Positions 11,663 to 23,250 are shown, numbered from the stretch's first letter. The stretch: 64,000 nucleotides of DNA from Platycnemis pennipes (GCA_933228895.1 OW121848.1:136170615-136234614); one strand, 5' to 3'. Notes: a model not told the origin generated them from the sequence alone. A program made the numbers and translations.

Positions 11663-12490
11663 AGTTGAGAATAAGGACAAAACTTTGTAATTTTCAACAC
11701 GACTTTTAGTGACCCTATCGGTTTCAACACATTCGTGTCACCATCAAGGGACTTACATGACAGAGCATTGGGGAGGCCTTAATTAGTGCATTAGACTGGG
11801 GGGGGGGGGGTTATGTTAGTTCCAACTTTATCTTTAATTAATTTAACACTCTAGCAAGTTCCATGCAGTGGCGTCGGAAGTGGGGGGGGGGCAGGAGGGG
11901 CCGAAGGTCCCCCCCAGAATTTGCTCCGGGCCCTTTCAGTAGAAGCGGGTACTTTCTGACACACATTCTCTCACCTTAATATGCGCTTTTATCGAAATTA
12001 TAGTCTCTAACCCCTCCTATCCGCAAAAAATGCGGGCCCTTTTCTTAGGTGCCGGACCCTTTTCTTAGGAGCCGGGCCCTTTTCAAGGTTGCCCCCCCCC
12101 CCCCACTCCTCCAGTGAAAATAGTTCCGACGCCCTGGTTCCATGAGTTTCCAACAGACCCACAAAACCACCTTAAATGCTCAGCCGCACTCAATTTCGCT
12201 TAAGTTGAATCTCCTCTTGAGAAATTTTTCCTCCTTTAAGTCAACTTGCATAGATTCCTCCTATGCTATATCTCCATGCCCCACTTCCCTACCCATCTTA
12301 ACCTCCAACTTGTTTACACTTCAGCGTACCTTCAAGTTCCTTCCTATTCCCAAATAAACATAACGACTATTCAAGGCCTCCCCAATGCTCTTATCATTTT
12401 AGTCCCTTGATAATGACACGAATGTATTGAAACCGGCAGGGCCATTAAAAGTTGCGTGAAAAATTACAATGTTTTGTTCTTATTTTCAAC
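11663..12490. mobile_element. Foldback element with ~119-bp arms, interrupted by a hAT MITE
   Basis: The left arm 11663-11781 is the imperfect complement of 12371-12490 (shared words: CGGTTTCAA-ACATTCGTGTCA, ATCAAGGGACT, GCATTGGGGAGGCCTT). The loop contains a pyrimidine-rich stretch with an open frame (12142-12357) of no recognised family, plus hAT MITE copy 2. Without the MITE the element is about 550 bp. Confidence 0.7.
11866..12136 (-). mobile_element. hAT-type MITE 'GGCGTCGGAA', copy 2, perfect 8-bp TSD
   Basis: The ends CAGTGGCGTCGGAAGT and AGTTCCGACGCCCTG are flanked by an exact 8-bp duplication, GTTCCATG, at 11858-11865 and 12137-12144. Orientation is opposite to copies 1 and 3. Eight-base duplications and CAG-type ends are the hallmark of hAT elements. 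Confidence 0.88.
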
Positions 12491-12499
12491 TATGGAAAA

Positions 12500-13585
12500 A
12501 TTACACAAAGTAAAGGCTGAGGTTGTTTCTATGAGTTTTTGAAGGTTTACACTTTTTCATTCTTTTGCGCTTGGATAAAATATCTGGCATTATTGTTATT
12601 TTGGCCATTGATCTTGGTGATACGAAATGACGATAACTTCTACTCTCAAAAGTGATGTATATTTAATTAGCATATTGGTGAAATATTGTGAAGCGATTAC
12701 AGAGAAATTCATTTGATGAATCACTAAAATTTGAGACGGTGAACCCTTGACAAAGCACGTCCTGTTCTACTTATTCACATCTCATGAGAAAAATATTTAC
12801 AGCTATCCACAAAAGTTGATTTGTAATCATTTGAGAACTTTTGAGAAGGTTTACCGAGTACTCATTACTCATAGTACCGGTCATCCTCGGTACTAATTAC
12901 TCTATCTGTGAGTTATACGGGCGGAGGAGTAGAACACAAGGAAGGAGAAAAACAAAGTTGTTTCGATCAGGTCAGCAGGAGCCCTGCGGATATATGTCAG
13001 CTAATCAGGTCTAAATGGTGAATCAAATTGGTCATCCTTAAAAGTGGGAACGAAACTTTTGAGTTTTCCATTCACAAAATGGCAGGAATGCAAATTGCTA
13101 AATCTATCGCAGCAAAAAAACTTTTTAAATTCATAAACCTATTTTCTCTGGCAAAACGTGATTTCACAGGTCTCTCTGCTAGCGTTGTTCGAGACCATTC
13201 ATGTAAAAACAAAGAAACGCGACGGAGTGGGAAAGAGAAATCAGCAGATTACTTCTGAGCACCTTAATCCAATATGGGGGATTGACTCCTTCGCTTTTTT
13301 CTCGAAGGGGTGTGTTTGTGGTGGAAGGAAGGTTCACAGACTATTTGACGTCCTCTTCTCGCCATCTGCTCTTCGTAATCAATAGACTTTAGTTCATCTC
13401 CAAGTCCTGTGTTTGCGTCACAAATAATGAATTGGCGTCCGAGATATGATGCACAATGAGCTCCTTCAGCGTTTATCAAATCATTATTTCGCCTCTTTTT
13501 AACGAGAATTTCGGATTCGGGGCGACACTTTACTGATAGAGCGTTCGGAAAATAGATAAAGCTATAATGAGCAGTTGTATGATTT
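12500..13585. other. No gene seen
   Basis: Short overlapping chance frames on both strands (13028-13385). No domain or repeat recognised. Confidence 0.45.
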
Positions 13586-13589
13586 AATT

Positions 13590-13650
13590 GGGAAGGGTAG
13601 AAGAATGGGCAGGAGAGGGTAATATTGAGTCTTAAGTACAATAGAATAGG
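13590..13650 (+). mobile_element. LINE family-1 fragment duplicated relative to 14525-14585
   Basis: GGGTAGAAGAATGGGCAGGA and TTAAGTACAATAGA match GGGTAGAAGGATGGGCAGGA and TTAAGTACAGTAGA at 14527-14577, the segment just after the reverse-transcriptase palm in this LINE. Confidence 0.5.
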
Positions 13651-14054
13651 GTTTTACAGCCTGGGGTACACGTACCCCAAGGAGTACGCACTTGATGATT
13701 TAGGGGTGGGCGAAGAAAGTTTATTAACACATTCAACCCGGAATATTTCTAGTGTGCAATCGTGAAAAACGGAAAGGTTTATCCTCCACATTAATTTGGC
13801 CAGTCATTTAAATGTAATTTTAAAATTAGTAAAAAAAAATTTTGTAACAAAACTCAATAATTTATTAAAGACATGAGTTCGCGTCCTTCAGAGAAGTCTT
13901 CAGAGAGGTCTTCAGTGAGGTCATTGGCGGAAGTGAAGATGCAGTTACGGGTGATTGACAAGTGTCAACTACCAAAGAATGGAACGAGAAGTAAAGAAAT
14001 TTCTGGATGAAGACCAATTTGAACTCAGTAGAAGCAAAGGAAAATGAGAAGCAA

Positions 14055-15240
14055 TTTTGGCCCTTAGGCTGGCCATAGAGAAGACAACGGAGAAGAAAAA
14101 AGCGACGTTCATTGCATTTGTGGTTTTCGAGAATGCTTTCGACAACGTGGATCGGAGAACAGTGTTTGAAATTCTGAAGGGAATCGGAGTGTCCTAAAAT
14201 CACCGAAGAATCGCCCACAGTTTATATAAAAGCCAAGTTGTTGTGATTAAGTCTGGACCCAGCAGTGGAGATGCAGGAACGAAGAAAGGATAAAGACAAG
14301 TTTGTGCACTGTCTCCCGTACTCTTCAAAGTCTAAATCGAAAAGATCATCACAGAAGTCAAAGAAAAGTCCTCGGGAGTAAATATCCACGGGGTAGAAAC
14401 AACTTGCTGCAATTCGCCGACGACAAAGCGGTCATGACTGAGTCAGAAAGAGATTTAAAGAAGACTTTCGTAAGCATGGTAAGGAAAATGGCCAGATATC
14501 ACCTGAAGGTCAATAAAAAGAAAACTAAGGGTAGAAGGATGGGCAGGAGAGGGCGATATTGTGTATTAAGTACAGTAGATAACCTACATTAGGGCAGAAG
14601 AAGACAAGACGAACGTTTTACTAGGAAAACAAAAAACTGAGAACGTTAAAGAGTACTGTTATCTGGGAAGCCAAATAACCAGCGATGGATGAAGTAGGAA
14701 AGAAATAAACAGTAGAATAACGTGAGAAAAGAGGGTATTCCACCGAAAGAAGAATATACTTACATTTGTATTTACAAGCATGGAAGTATGGAAACAATTC
14801 ATTGGGAAATACATCTGGAGCACGTTTCCTTACGGAAGTGAGGTCTGGTTGATAACAGCAGCAGAAGAGTCAAGAATGGAAGATTTCGTTTGTGGTGTCA
14901 CAGAAGGATGAGGAGGATAAAATAGATCGACCGAGTGACCAGCGAATAAATCCATAAAATAATTGGAAGGAGGAGAAATCTTCTGAAAACTTTAAAAGGA
15001 ATTTATTGGCCATACCATGAGACATGATGGCCTGATGAAGACGGGAAAAAGGTGGATGGGATATTCATGTATCTCACACGAGGCGAAACAACGCCTAGTA
15101 TGAGATACATGTTGCAGGTAGTGAAGGATGTGAAAGAGCATATACATATATCATGCCACATCAAACCAATCTTAGGACTGATGATTATGATGGGCCTAGC
15201 ATTCTTCATTTCACTATCAACGATTAAGCAATCGTAGAAA
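14055..15240 (+). pseudogene. LINE family-1 reverse transcriptase, decayed 3' half
   Basis: Conceptual reading with stops and shifts: LAIEKTTEKKKATFIAF, FENAFDNVDRRTVFEILKG (RT palm), SLYKSQVVVIKSGPSSGDAG, CALSPVLFKV, EKIITEVKEKSSGVNIHGVE, LQFADDKAVMTESERDLKK (motif C, 14407-14463), YHLKVNKKKTK, then EYCYLGSQITSDG, WSTFPYGSEVW, and IGHTMRHDGLMKT near 15008-15045. This is the endonuclease-reverse-transcriptase type LINE common in arthropods. The 3' end near 15150-15200 has the TCAAACCAATCTTAG tail. Confidence 0.8.
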
Positions 15241-15713
15241 TTATAGCGGCATACCTATTCGACAGTAAATGAACATCAACGAAAATACTCGCAATCATTT
15301 TTATTTAAAACGATGGCTCAAGAAAAAGGGGTACAAATGAAGAAAATGGACTCCTAGAAGTAGGAATGCGTGAAGAAAGCTAAAACGAATGTGTTACGTA
15401 CGCATAGCAAATCATGGGAGAATTTAGATACGACCGAATCCAATGTTCTTGTTCTTGCACGATCGATGATAAGGCCTTCTTCCAATCGGACCTGTTCAAG
15501 AAGTACACACGCACATCATTTCTCAGCTCCTGTGGCTGCCTACGCACTTTCGTTGTCATCTTGCCAACCGTGTAACTGCCAATACAGCGTTTGTATTGGT
15601 ACACACGTGGATTCTACCCTCGAAGTGCTCCGAAAGCGGTGCTGTAGTCGTTTAAGTATGCACACAAACGTATACGCAATCACCTACATTGCGTTTGATT
15701 AAGCATTCACAAT

Positions 15714-15850
15714 CGGCCATATCGTGAGATATGACGGTCTGAAGGAGACAATCGTAGAGGGAAACGCAAACAGGAAGAATGGCAAGTGAAGGCCTCGTGT
15801 GAGATATTTGGAGCTAGTAGTGAACAACACAAAATAGAAGAATTAGATAA
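15714..15850 (+). mobile_element. LINE family-1 3' fragment
   Basis: GGCCATATCGTGAGATATGA reads GHIVRYDGL, followed by ETIVEGNANRKNGK and PRVRYLELV, the same C-terminal segment as 15005-15140. Confidence 0.6.
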
Positions 15851-15855
15851 ATATG

Positions 15856-16022
15856 AAGATTGAATGAAAAAAACATTGCGATTCCACATAAAATATTTAT
15901 TACTAACGACCTAGGTTTCGCCACGTCGTAGCATCACCTGATGATGCTACGACGTAGCGAAACCTAGGTCGTTAGTAATAAATATTTTATGTGGAATCGC
16001 AATGTTTTTTTCATTCAATCTT
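15856..16022. mobile_element. Near-perfect palindrome, 81-bp arms, 5-bp spacer
   Basis: Arms 15856-15936 and 15942-16022 are inverted copies with one visible mismatch. Near the centre is CCTAGGTTTCGCCACGTCG, then AGCATCACC and TGATGATGCT, the same layout as the ACCGGTTTCG...ATCWTCARG motif at 10.36, 11.7 and 39.84 kb. Confidence 0.85.
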
Positions 16023-16082
16023 ATGGAGAAGTTCCATAAAGTTACGCCCGAACCCGTTTTGTTTAAATATGAAGAGGAGAGC

Positions 16083-16107
16083 TGATAGATAGATAGATGG
16101 ATAAGCG
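16083..16107. repeat. GATA microsatellite
   Basis: GATAGATAGATAGATGGATA, a short imperfect GATA run between the palindrome and LINE remnants. Confidence 0.8.
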
Positions 16108-16424
16108 TCTTTATTGGGGCGAGATTAAGACTAAAAGTCCCCTCTTCCATCCAACCCCTTGTCAATTCATGAAATATAGCATGCATATGCATATAAACGT
16201 TGTTCTAAACACTCAAAAAATATATAAAATAATTAAAATTACAATGAGGAAAAAATAATGAAGATAATATGACAATGAAAAAAAATATATAGTTTTGCAA
16301 TATGAAAAATATGAATATAAGGTTTCGATAATAAAAACAGCATATAAAATCAACAAGATGCAAATGATAATATCTATTAAAGGTATGTGTAAAAGGTATG
16401 TACAGTTGTGGGAGAAAACGTGTG

Positions 16425-16480
16425 CTGATAGGAGAACCGAGTGGAGAGCTGTGTCAAACCAATTTTAGCATTGATGAATA
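16425..16480 (+). mobile_element. LINE family-1 3'-tail fragment
   Basis: GGAGAACCGAGTGGAGAGCT and GTGTCAAACCAATTTTAGC read RRTEWRAVSNQF, the standard last coding words of this LINE. Confidence 0.55.
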
Positions 16481-16734
16481 TGTGTTGAATGAATAATTTC
16501 ATGAGTTTTTAAGGATTTGATTCGTTTGTTTACTCGATTAATAGATTATATAGAACAAGATCGCGCCCCTGTACTTTGGAAACGTCCGATCTATCGACGA
16601 GCCCATAATACTCAGCAAGTTGTTCCAGAATTCCAACCTCACATAGTGGGTACAGGAGTGATTTCACCTTTGATAGAATCATCATCATGGGTCAACATTG
16701 GTTTAACGCAGCATCCACATGATTCTTCTATCGA

Positions 16735-17150
16735 CCAACCTGTAAACCTAATTCCTCTCTTTCACATCCTTCACAACCTGTTCCATATATCTCATACGAG
16801 GCCTGCCTTTCCATTCTCCCCGTTCACTTTTCCCTCGACGATTGTCTTCATCAGGCCGTCGTGTCTTAAGGTGTGGCCTATTAAGTTGTCCCGTCTTCTT
16901 TTTAGAGCTTTCAGCAGACTTCTCTTTTCTCCCACTCTTCTTAGGACTTCTTCGTCTATCACTCGGTCGATACATTTAATCGTCATCATTCTTCTGTAGC
17001 ACCACATCTCGAATGCTTCCACCCTTTTCTCCTCCGCTGCTGTCATCGTCTATGCCCCACTGTCATAAAGAAACATGCTCCAGATGTACGTTCTGATGAA
17101 TTGTTTCCTTACTTCTACACTTGTATTTCCAGCTGTAAGTAGATCCTTCT
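16735..17150 (-). pseudogene. LINE family-1 C-terminal coding fragment (minus)
   Basis: The minus strand 17046-16795 reads TAAEEKRVEAFEMWCYRRMM, then CIDRVIDEEVLRRVGEKR, LLKALKRRRDNLIGHTLRHD and GLMKTIVEGKVNG; the next frame gives RMRYMEQVVKDVKE (16795-16750). The plus-strand 160-residue frame over the same bases is only its shadow. Confidence 0.8.
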
Positions 17151-17384
17151 TTTGATAGAATTCCCCCTTTGCCTTGCGAAAATTTTCATCCCCGTTGACC
17201 GAATTAAGTGAAGGTAATTGCCCGCGAATTAAAAGTGCAGAGTATATTCGTCGCGACCAATTGAGAGTCCGAAATTCTAAGTCAACCCGAGAAAAATTAC
17301 ATAAAAATATGCATGCTTAAAAAAATTCCATTCTTGGGTGTCGAATATTTTCAAGTGATGGAAGACGCGGCGGTATTTTAATTC

Positions 17385-17690
17385 ACCTACATCTACATAA
17401 TACCTTGCAAGCCACCATAAAGGTGTGTGGCAGAGGGTGAATGCTCACCAAACATGCACTGCATATCATGCATAAAAATTTAGTAATAATATAGCTACGT
17501 CTAAACTTTAATTTTACAAAAAAAAGATAAAAATAGCAAAGCAAGCATGCAATATAATGCTGTTAGTTGGGTTAGCTTACAGTCCTTATACCAACATGCA
17601 ACTACCTATGCTATCAATTAATACATTCGTATTGGATATATTTACCGCTATTCATATTCCAAATTGTACTAGGAAATAATTCTGTGGAAT
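17385..17690 (-). mobile_element. LINE family-2 3' end, 5'-truncated copy
   Basis: The plus-strand text from CTACATCTACATAATACCTT through GCCACCATAAAGGTGTGTGG to TTGGATATATTTACCG matches 405-680 closely, giving a second copy of the family-2 3' UTR with the same hairpin and GTAGATGTAG tail. Confidence 0.78.
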
Positions 17691-17699
17691 CCATCGGGC

Positions 17700-18080
17700 A
17701 TTTTTATAGATATAAACCCAGTCGAATATCTTCACCTCGTGACACTGTCAGCTGGGACACCCCAGTAGGCTAAGAATGACAACCGTGTCAAAGGTTGATC
17801 ACCCAGCATAGGTCATCAAATCGCGATTGCATCATATAATAGTGAGGCAAAATTCAGCGCTCTTTGAACCCTAGTTTTTCTTATTTATGACTAGAAAGTT
17901 TTTGCGCCTACGTGAGCTGCAAGTGAGGGCAGGACCCAAATGTAAATTGTATAAAATTTTGTCCTGATCAGTTTCATTTCAAGTTTCTCAAATATGGTCG
18001 GTACTCCCTGGGAAGCCCGGCAGGAGAAGTGACGAATTTAGCGTTCATACAATAGAATTAAATTAATATCTCTGGGCAAG
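17700..18080. other. No gene seen
   Basis: Unremarkable sequence between a LINE end and a SINE. Confidence 0.45.
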
Positions 18081-18084
18081 GCGA

Positions 18085-18425
18085 ATCGGGTTGGTATGGT
18101 GGATAGAGAACTGGACTCCCATCCAGAAGGTTAGGGTTCGGACCCCGGTAGGGGAATTAAAAAAAAAGTTATATCTCAGTCCCTACTTGAATACGTGTGG
18201 AGAGCATTTGAGAAGTGTTATGTACTCGGCCCATTGAATCGGACTTTGAATCGTGGACTCCTTGGCGCCATTCTTAAAGAGCAGGCTTATGCCGAAGTCG
18301 GGTTTCTTCTCACTTTTCTCTAACTGCTAAGTTTCTGCCTTAAACCTATTGCTCAACTATCCTTATCCTTACCCTTAATTGCGCCAATTACAGTAGTTGT
18401 CGGTCGCTAATCTTTTTAGCAACTG
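18085..18425 (+). mobile_element. SINE family A, nearly complete copy
   Basis: The tRNA-like head is TGGTATGGTGGATAGAGAAC then GGTTAGGGTTCGGACCCCGG (A- and B-box). The body has CCCTACTTGAATACGTGTGG, CCTTGGCGCCATTCTTAAAG, GCAGGCTTATGCCGAAGTCG and GGGTTTCTTCTC; the 3' end is GCGCCAATTACAGTAGTTGT then CGGTCGC. This is the best reference copy in the window. Confidence 0.72.
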
Positions 18426-18429
18426 CATC

Positions 18430-19785
18430 TTTGTATCTTCGCCATGAATGGAATGAATTTGGCGGAATAGGCTTTGCCATGCTCATAATTTGAACCGAAT
18501 TCATAGTTATTGAAGTCTTTCGTTACACTTCACATATATTTATTGATACGCATGCTTAAAAAGAGTGGATTTGCATTGTTCGCGATATTTGCATGGCCAG
18601 GCACCTTCATAGTGTATGTACGGAACCCGTCATGTTACGGGTATTCTCCAGTGAGAGCACATACCCCAGATACCATCTGATTCTGAATGCGTTCGGCAGA
18701 TATGCTAAATGACTTCAAGTTCCAGGGGTTACCGAAAACAAAACAGGATTGCTTCTTAGATAGGCATCGCACCTGAGGTGGGAAATCGTAACTTTTCTGA
18801 GCATTGTCACTATCGTTGTCCATTGCGCGGATCTCACTAAAGCTCGATGCTCGTAATCAACGCTCTCATAAGTCTCGTAACATGTTAAAATTAATAATTG
18901 AAAGTGGCAACTAGAAGTTTGAAGAATTCAAATCAAATTTTCGGTCACCTAAGTCCCATGGGAAATAAAATGAAAATGCTAGCGCGCGTGTTACAAAGAT
19001 CCTTGATGGCGTCCCTGCTAACCGAACTACAATTTAGGTTGTGGGTTTCAGTCACTTTCCACTTAAGACTACCCTAATAAATGTTTGGAAGCCTAATTTC
19101 ACCAGGGTCATTTTTAATCCATGGCCTATGATGGCAAAACAGTTGGCTGATCGTGCCGGCCGTGGCAACCAGATTGGAATGCACATTCTTAGTGACCGCA
19201 GGTACGAATCCCTTTTCAAGTATGGATAATATGTTTGCCATGGGTATATGTTAGATGTATGACATGACCAAAGCAGTTGGGAACCGAAAACCCATATTCT
19301 ACTAACATTCTACTTGAGTGTTTTTGCCCTGGATACAAGAGCGAGTCATCACCTACCTGATTCTGTGCCTATTTCGTCTAACGCTCACTATGTCGGCAAG
19401 TGACTAGTCATACGTGTACCATTTTCGCTTATATAACTGTTTAGTGAATTAAATTTCCGCGTTGCATTTTTTATATGCCATATCATTTATTTTTAATTTC
19501 ATTTTCTTCATTTATTTCACTAGAGTTGTCATAAAAATGCGAAATATTTGAAATTTCACCCTTTTCGTTGAAGCGATCGATATTTCGGGCTACAGCGTCA
19601 ATCGAAATGTTGTTATCCGTTAAAAATCTCAGTCAATGAAGAATTTTCCACAAAACTATTCTTGGACAAGTTATTGGGGATCAACCTCTGTCTTGCTTCA
19701 AGCTTTTTGGTAAAGTTTATCACTCGAGTCTTATCTCTCGAAGATCATCAGGATTAATCTTCGTGCTGACCGCGATAGGGGTATG
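18430..19785. other. No gene seen
   Basis: Chance frames only; a possible tRNA-like word (GCAGGTACGAATCCC) at 19198-19212 is too weak to call. Confidence 0.45.
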
Positions 19786-19792
19786 ATTAAAG

Positions 19793-19960
19793 TACCTGTT
19801 TGGCAACCCGGAGGCCTAGGGCCCGAATCTCACCTCGGGCCCTGGTTATGTCTTGGTTGTCATAGAATTAGGCTCGAGTTAGATGGCCCGATATAACCTC
19901 AGCTGTGGGAGTACCTGATAATCTAATTGTAACACTTAAACCTTCACCATTGGAACTGCG
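19793..19960 (+). mobile_element. SINE family B copy
   Basis: TTTGGCAACCCGGAGGCCTA and GGGCCCGAATCTCACC (B-box region), then TTATGTCTTGGTTGTC and ATATAACCTCAGCTGTGGGA with GATAATCTAATTG. The same order recurs at 20.96 and 21.99 kb. Confidence 0.5.
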
Positions 19961-20859
19961 GGCACGATGATAAAATGTAAGTATCGGTCCCTTTGCATGC
20001 ATTGCAAAAAATGCGGGAAAACTCGCATCCAATTTCGTAAGTCTCAAGGCGAGAGAATACCTCGCACGCCTTCTTGGCATCAGTCTCGTCTCCATCTTCA
20101 CCGTCCTGTCTCATCCGCTCGTACCTCCTCTCCTGGGGATCGTCGTCTCACATTTTCCCCACTGCCCAGGAAACGACCCGTGGGCAATCTCTGTGACGAG
20201 GATACGTTGAGAAACGTAAAAAAATCCACGAATAATTCGAACTAGCGTGTTGATTAGTTTCTTCTCGGTCGTTAGACCGTGGAAACGGGATCATCGAAAA
20301 TTTATTTTTTTCATTTTTTTTTGGAACGCCGGGACAACCCAGCCTTGGGAGACGCTAATTTTATAATTTCGACTAAACACTCAGCCAATTCACCTTGAAA
20401 CATTTCAACAGGCCGGTATTTTGGCTCTGGGGAGCTCGACCGTGAACACAGTTATGCCACTGTAACGCATACTTTCCTCGCGCACGACACACGGATGGAA
20501 GTATTTTTCGAAGCACAGGCTCCACTCACGCAAGTCGCCGAACGACATGAAGATAAAGTTGACTCTCAAATGCGGCATGTTATTCGAATGCGTTACCGCA
20601 GAGGTATCATGTTTTGCCGAGTTTACGTCACTTTTCAGTAGCGTGATTAATATGCATTAAAAAACTTTCCCACGATAATGTGTGATAAAATACTTACGGT
20701 AGCCACTTGGGGTCTATTTTACCCCGCCTACAGAACCTATGAAAACTCTGTAGCTACCGCACGATACGAGTTAGGTCTAAGGAGCTTCAACTGCTTGGGC
20801 TGTATGGCACATGCCTGCTGAAAACAAAGGTGTGATAAACGCGACATCCATCTCCGATA

Positions 20860-20945
20860 AAGGATTCGAACCCGCGACCTTTGGATTGCCACGCCGATGC
20901 GTTAACAACCTAACATAGGTACCTTGGCCGATAAAGCTAATTCTT
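20860..20945 (-). mobile_element. tRNA-like SINE head (minus)
   Basis: On the minus strand TTAACGCATCGGCGTGGCAA and AAAGGTCGCGGGTTCGAATC look like the anticodon side and B-box of a tRNA, but acceptor ends do not pair, so a SINE head is more likely than a working tRNA. Confidence 0.5.
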
Positions 20946-20954
20946 GAAGCTGGC

Positions 20955-21165
20955 CTCGGTAGCCAGGTCGGTAATGAGCCGGTCTGGAAACTCAAATGCC
21001 ACGGATTTGAATCCCATCCAGGGCGTGGAAGTAATGTTATGTCGGTCTTAGGATTAAAATCTTATCTTAAACGGTATACCATGGCCGTTGGAGCATCTAA
21101 AGTACCCGTATGTGCTACTAATCCTTGAGTAGTAGTATGTTGGTAGAATTGGATTGTCACTGCTC
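20955..21165 (+). mobile_element. SINE family B copy
   Basis: TAGCCAGGTCGGTAATGAGC, then GGATTTGAATCCCATCCAGG, GCGTGGAAGTAATGTTATG, GTCTTAGGATTAAAATCTTA and GGAGCATCTAAAGTACC. Confidence 0.58.
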
Positions 21166-21989
21166 CAAGAGATAAGCAGAGTTCATTCGTGCAGTCTAAC
21201 CTGAGCTCTTAATTCGATGACTATCGCAGGAGGTATATGCCTGAGGCCGGATTAGGACCACTAACATTTGGGTTGTCAGGCTGGCGTATTATTAAGCTAT
21301 TATAGGGGCCATCAGCGTTAACCCTAGATTCTTCGCTCATTCCCAATGAGGCTATCCTGATAGGATTTCACAACATTTGTGGTTCCTCCTAAATATGTAC
21401 ATCCGACTGACGCGCAACGATAAATGACCTTGGTTTTGCTCCGGAATCACGCTGCCCTTGGACTTAATTTCTTTCATTTTTTCAGGGGCGTGAACAACCA
21501 CCCCAATTCATCGTGGTGGCTCTTCGTGCAGCTCTGGGTTCCTAGTTATTAAGTGTACGGTCGTCTAACCCACCTTTTCCATCAAATTTCGCGGTAGGAG
21601 AGGGGGTGGGTACATGGACCGCATATATATTGTTAAATGTGGTTCATGAACTTGGCCGGAAATAATTTATTTTTTCCGATTCACTTTCAATTGCGATCAC
21701 ACTGGTCTGCAGAACGTGTTGCCCAACCTCCCAAAAAGGATACGTGAAATCGACAATGAGACCGCGAAATTGGATCAGTAAGGTTGCGTCGTATTCTCCA
21801 ACAACCCCGCGCCAACATTTCTAAACTCTATAACAGCTGACGTCTTTTCTCTCAAAATAGAATACCAGATTCTGGGACTGTCGGCGAAATATCATTTTCA
21901 CTCATTACTTGAAGTCCAAGGTTGGATTCCGGAAGAGGCCTTTGAACTCGACCGGCTACTAACCAAGCTGAGCCGGGAACGACTGCCAG

Positions 21990-22145
21990 ATCGGGAACGT
22001 ACCGGTCTGGCAACCCAACGGTCGCATGTTCGAATCCCGCCTAGGGTATGGGTGTTGTGTTTACCTCAGTATTAACCTTAATATAAAATTGAGTTAAACG
22101 GTGCAATTTAACCTCAGCATTTGGAGCACCTTAAAATCTAATTCG
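21990..22145 (+). mobile_element. SINE family B copy
   Basis: ACCGGTCTGGCAACCCAACG and CATGTTCGAATCCCGCCTAG (B-box), then GGGTGTTGTGTTTACCTCAG, TTAACCTTAATATAAAATTG and TTTGGAGCACCTTAAAATCT. Directly followed by a family A SINE. Confidence 0.6.
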
Positions 22146-22147
22146 TC

Positions 22148-22845
22148 GGGCCCTCGTTGGTGTGGTGGTTCGAGTCCCATTCCGAGGAACAGGTTCGAAT
22201 CCCGGCAGTGGCGGATATATTTATTGGTCAATAGATCCCTACCTGCGTGAGGTGTGGAGATTATATCTATATATCTATATCTACGACATACCCTGCTAGC
22301 CACCTCGAGGGTGTGTGGCAGGGGCTGCATCCACACCAGGAACAATGACAGAACAAACAAAAATGAACACTACAAAGCAAACACTACACCTATATAAGTA
22401 ATTAGGGAAAAAAGAAGAAAAACTACCAAATCCCAATCATGTAGGACAAACCCATGAATACCATGCATGCCTTGAAACCCGACACCAATTTCATATATAC
22501 TCATGCATGCAAAAAAAGCCATTGCATGCAAGTCACACGTTGATTTGAACATGCAGGTAATTAAAAAAAAATATCTACCTACTCTGAATATTACCTCTAT
22601 AATTATTACTGATTTACGCGATGTTTAACGTTCTGATTACTTCGAGTTCAAATCTCCGTTCGTCGGATGGGACGCTAAACATGATGGGGCGCTGTTCGCT
22701 GAGATCAGGGTAATGCCGAGTTTCCGGGGTTCTTCTCTCCACTCCTTTCGCCGTTCTCTGAAAACTTCGTATCTCTAAAAATTACCCACCTATCCTAAAT
22801 AGCGCAATGACCTCAGTTGTCGGTCGCCTTTATCGAATAGCCAAT
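22148..22845 (+). mobile_element. SINE family A copy split by a LINE 3' end
   Basis: The head (GGTGTGGTGGTTCGAGTCCC, GGTTCGAATCCCGGCAGTGG) and start of body (CCCTACCTGCGTGAGGTGTG) lie at 22158-22260. The rest (CGTTCGTCGGATGGGACGCT, AGGGTAATGCCGAGTTTCCG, GCGCAATGACCTCAGTTGTC) lies at 22655-22830. The intervening 22265-22625 is a LINE family-2-like 3' end. Confidence 0.6.
22262..22440 (-). mobile_element. LINE family-2-like 3' end nested in a SINE
   Basis: TATATCTATATCTACGACAT, then CCCTGCTAGCCACCTCGAGG and GTGTGTGGCAGGGGCTGCAT: the 3' hairpin and tail of a family-2 subgroup, minus orientation. Confidence 0.6.
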
Positions 22846-22985
22846 AGTACTACTGACAACCCTGTCGTTCGAATCCTGCTTCGGGCGTGGATGTTACGTT
22901 AGTCTTAGGTATACTATTTAGTTAGGCGCTGCGATACAGCGATATAGTTAGAGCAGCTACAAATCAAATACTATTCCCAAGCCGA
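22846..22985 (+). mobile_element. SINE family B fragment
   Basis: GACAACCCTGTCGTTCGAAT and CCTGCTTCGGGCGTGGATGT, then TACGTTAGTCTTAGG. Confidence 0.5.
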
Positions 22986-23171
22986 ATGATTTTGTGTTTT
23001 GTGTAAACAGGATTTTTTACGGAAAACCACTGGCAGCATAGGAAAAAGGATTGCACCCCCCCTACTATGACGTGCGAGTTTCGCACGCCCTTGTACTCAA
23101 AACTTGGTGAGCTCTGCCCTTATCGCCCTACCTTCGGATTGAATACTCGATGGTAGATTTCTTAACGGCGT

Positions 23172-23250
23172 GACAGCCCAGTACGCAGAGTGTTGGGCTA
23201 TTGTACTGAGATCCCATGTTCAAATCCGTGAAATTTCTATTTCACCCCAC
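23172..23250 (+). mobile_element. tRNA-like SINE head
   Basis: CAGCCCAGTACGCAGAGTGT (A-box side) and CATGTTCAAATCCGTG (B-box). Confidence 0.42.

Noticed and set aside
13264..13641. 125-codon minus-strand frame as a gene
   Set aside because: No domain; its upstream end overlaps a LINE family-1 fragment on the other strand.
15370..15702. 110-codon plus-strand frame as a gene
   Set aside because: No domain recognised, overlapping frame on the other strand, and it lies between LINE fragments.
16517..16999. 160-codon plus-strand frame as a gene
   Set aside because: The opposite strand encodes a clear LINE reverse-transcriptase C-terminus; the plus frame is its antisense shadow.
20870..20945. 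tRNA gene on the minus strand
   Set aside because: B-box is perfect but the acceptor ends do not pair; fits a SINE head.
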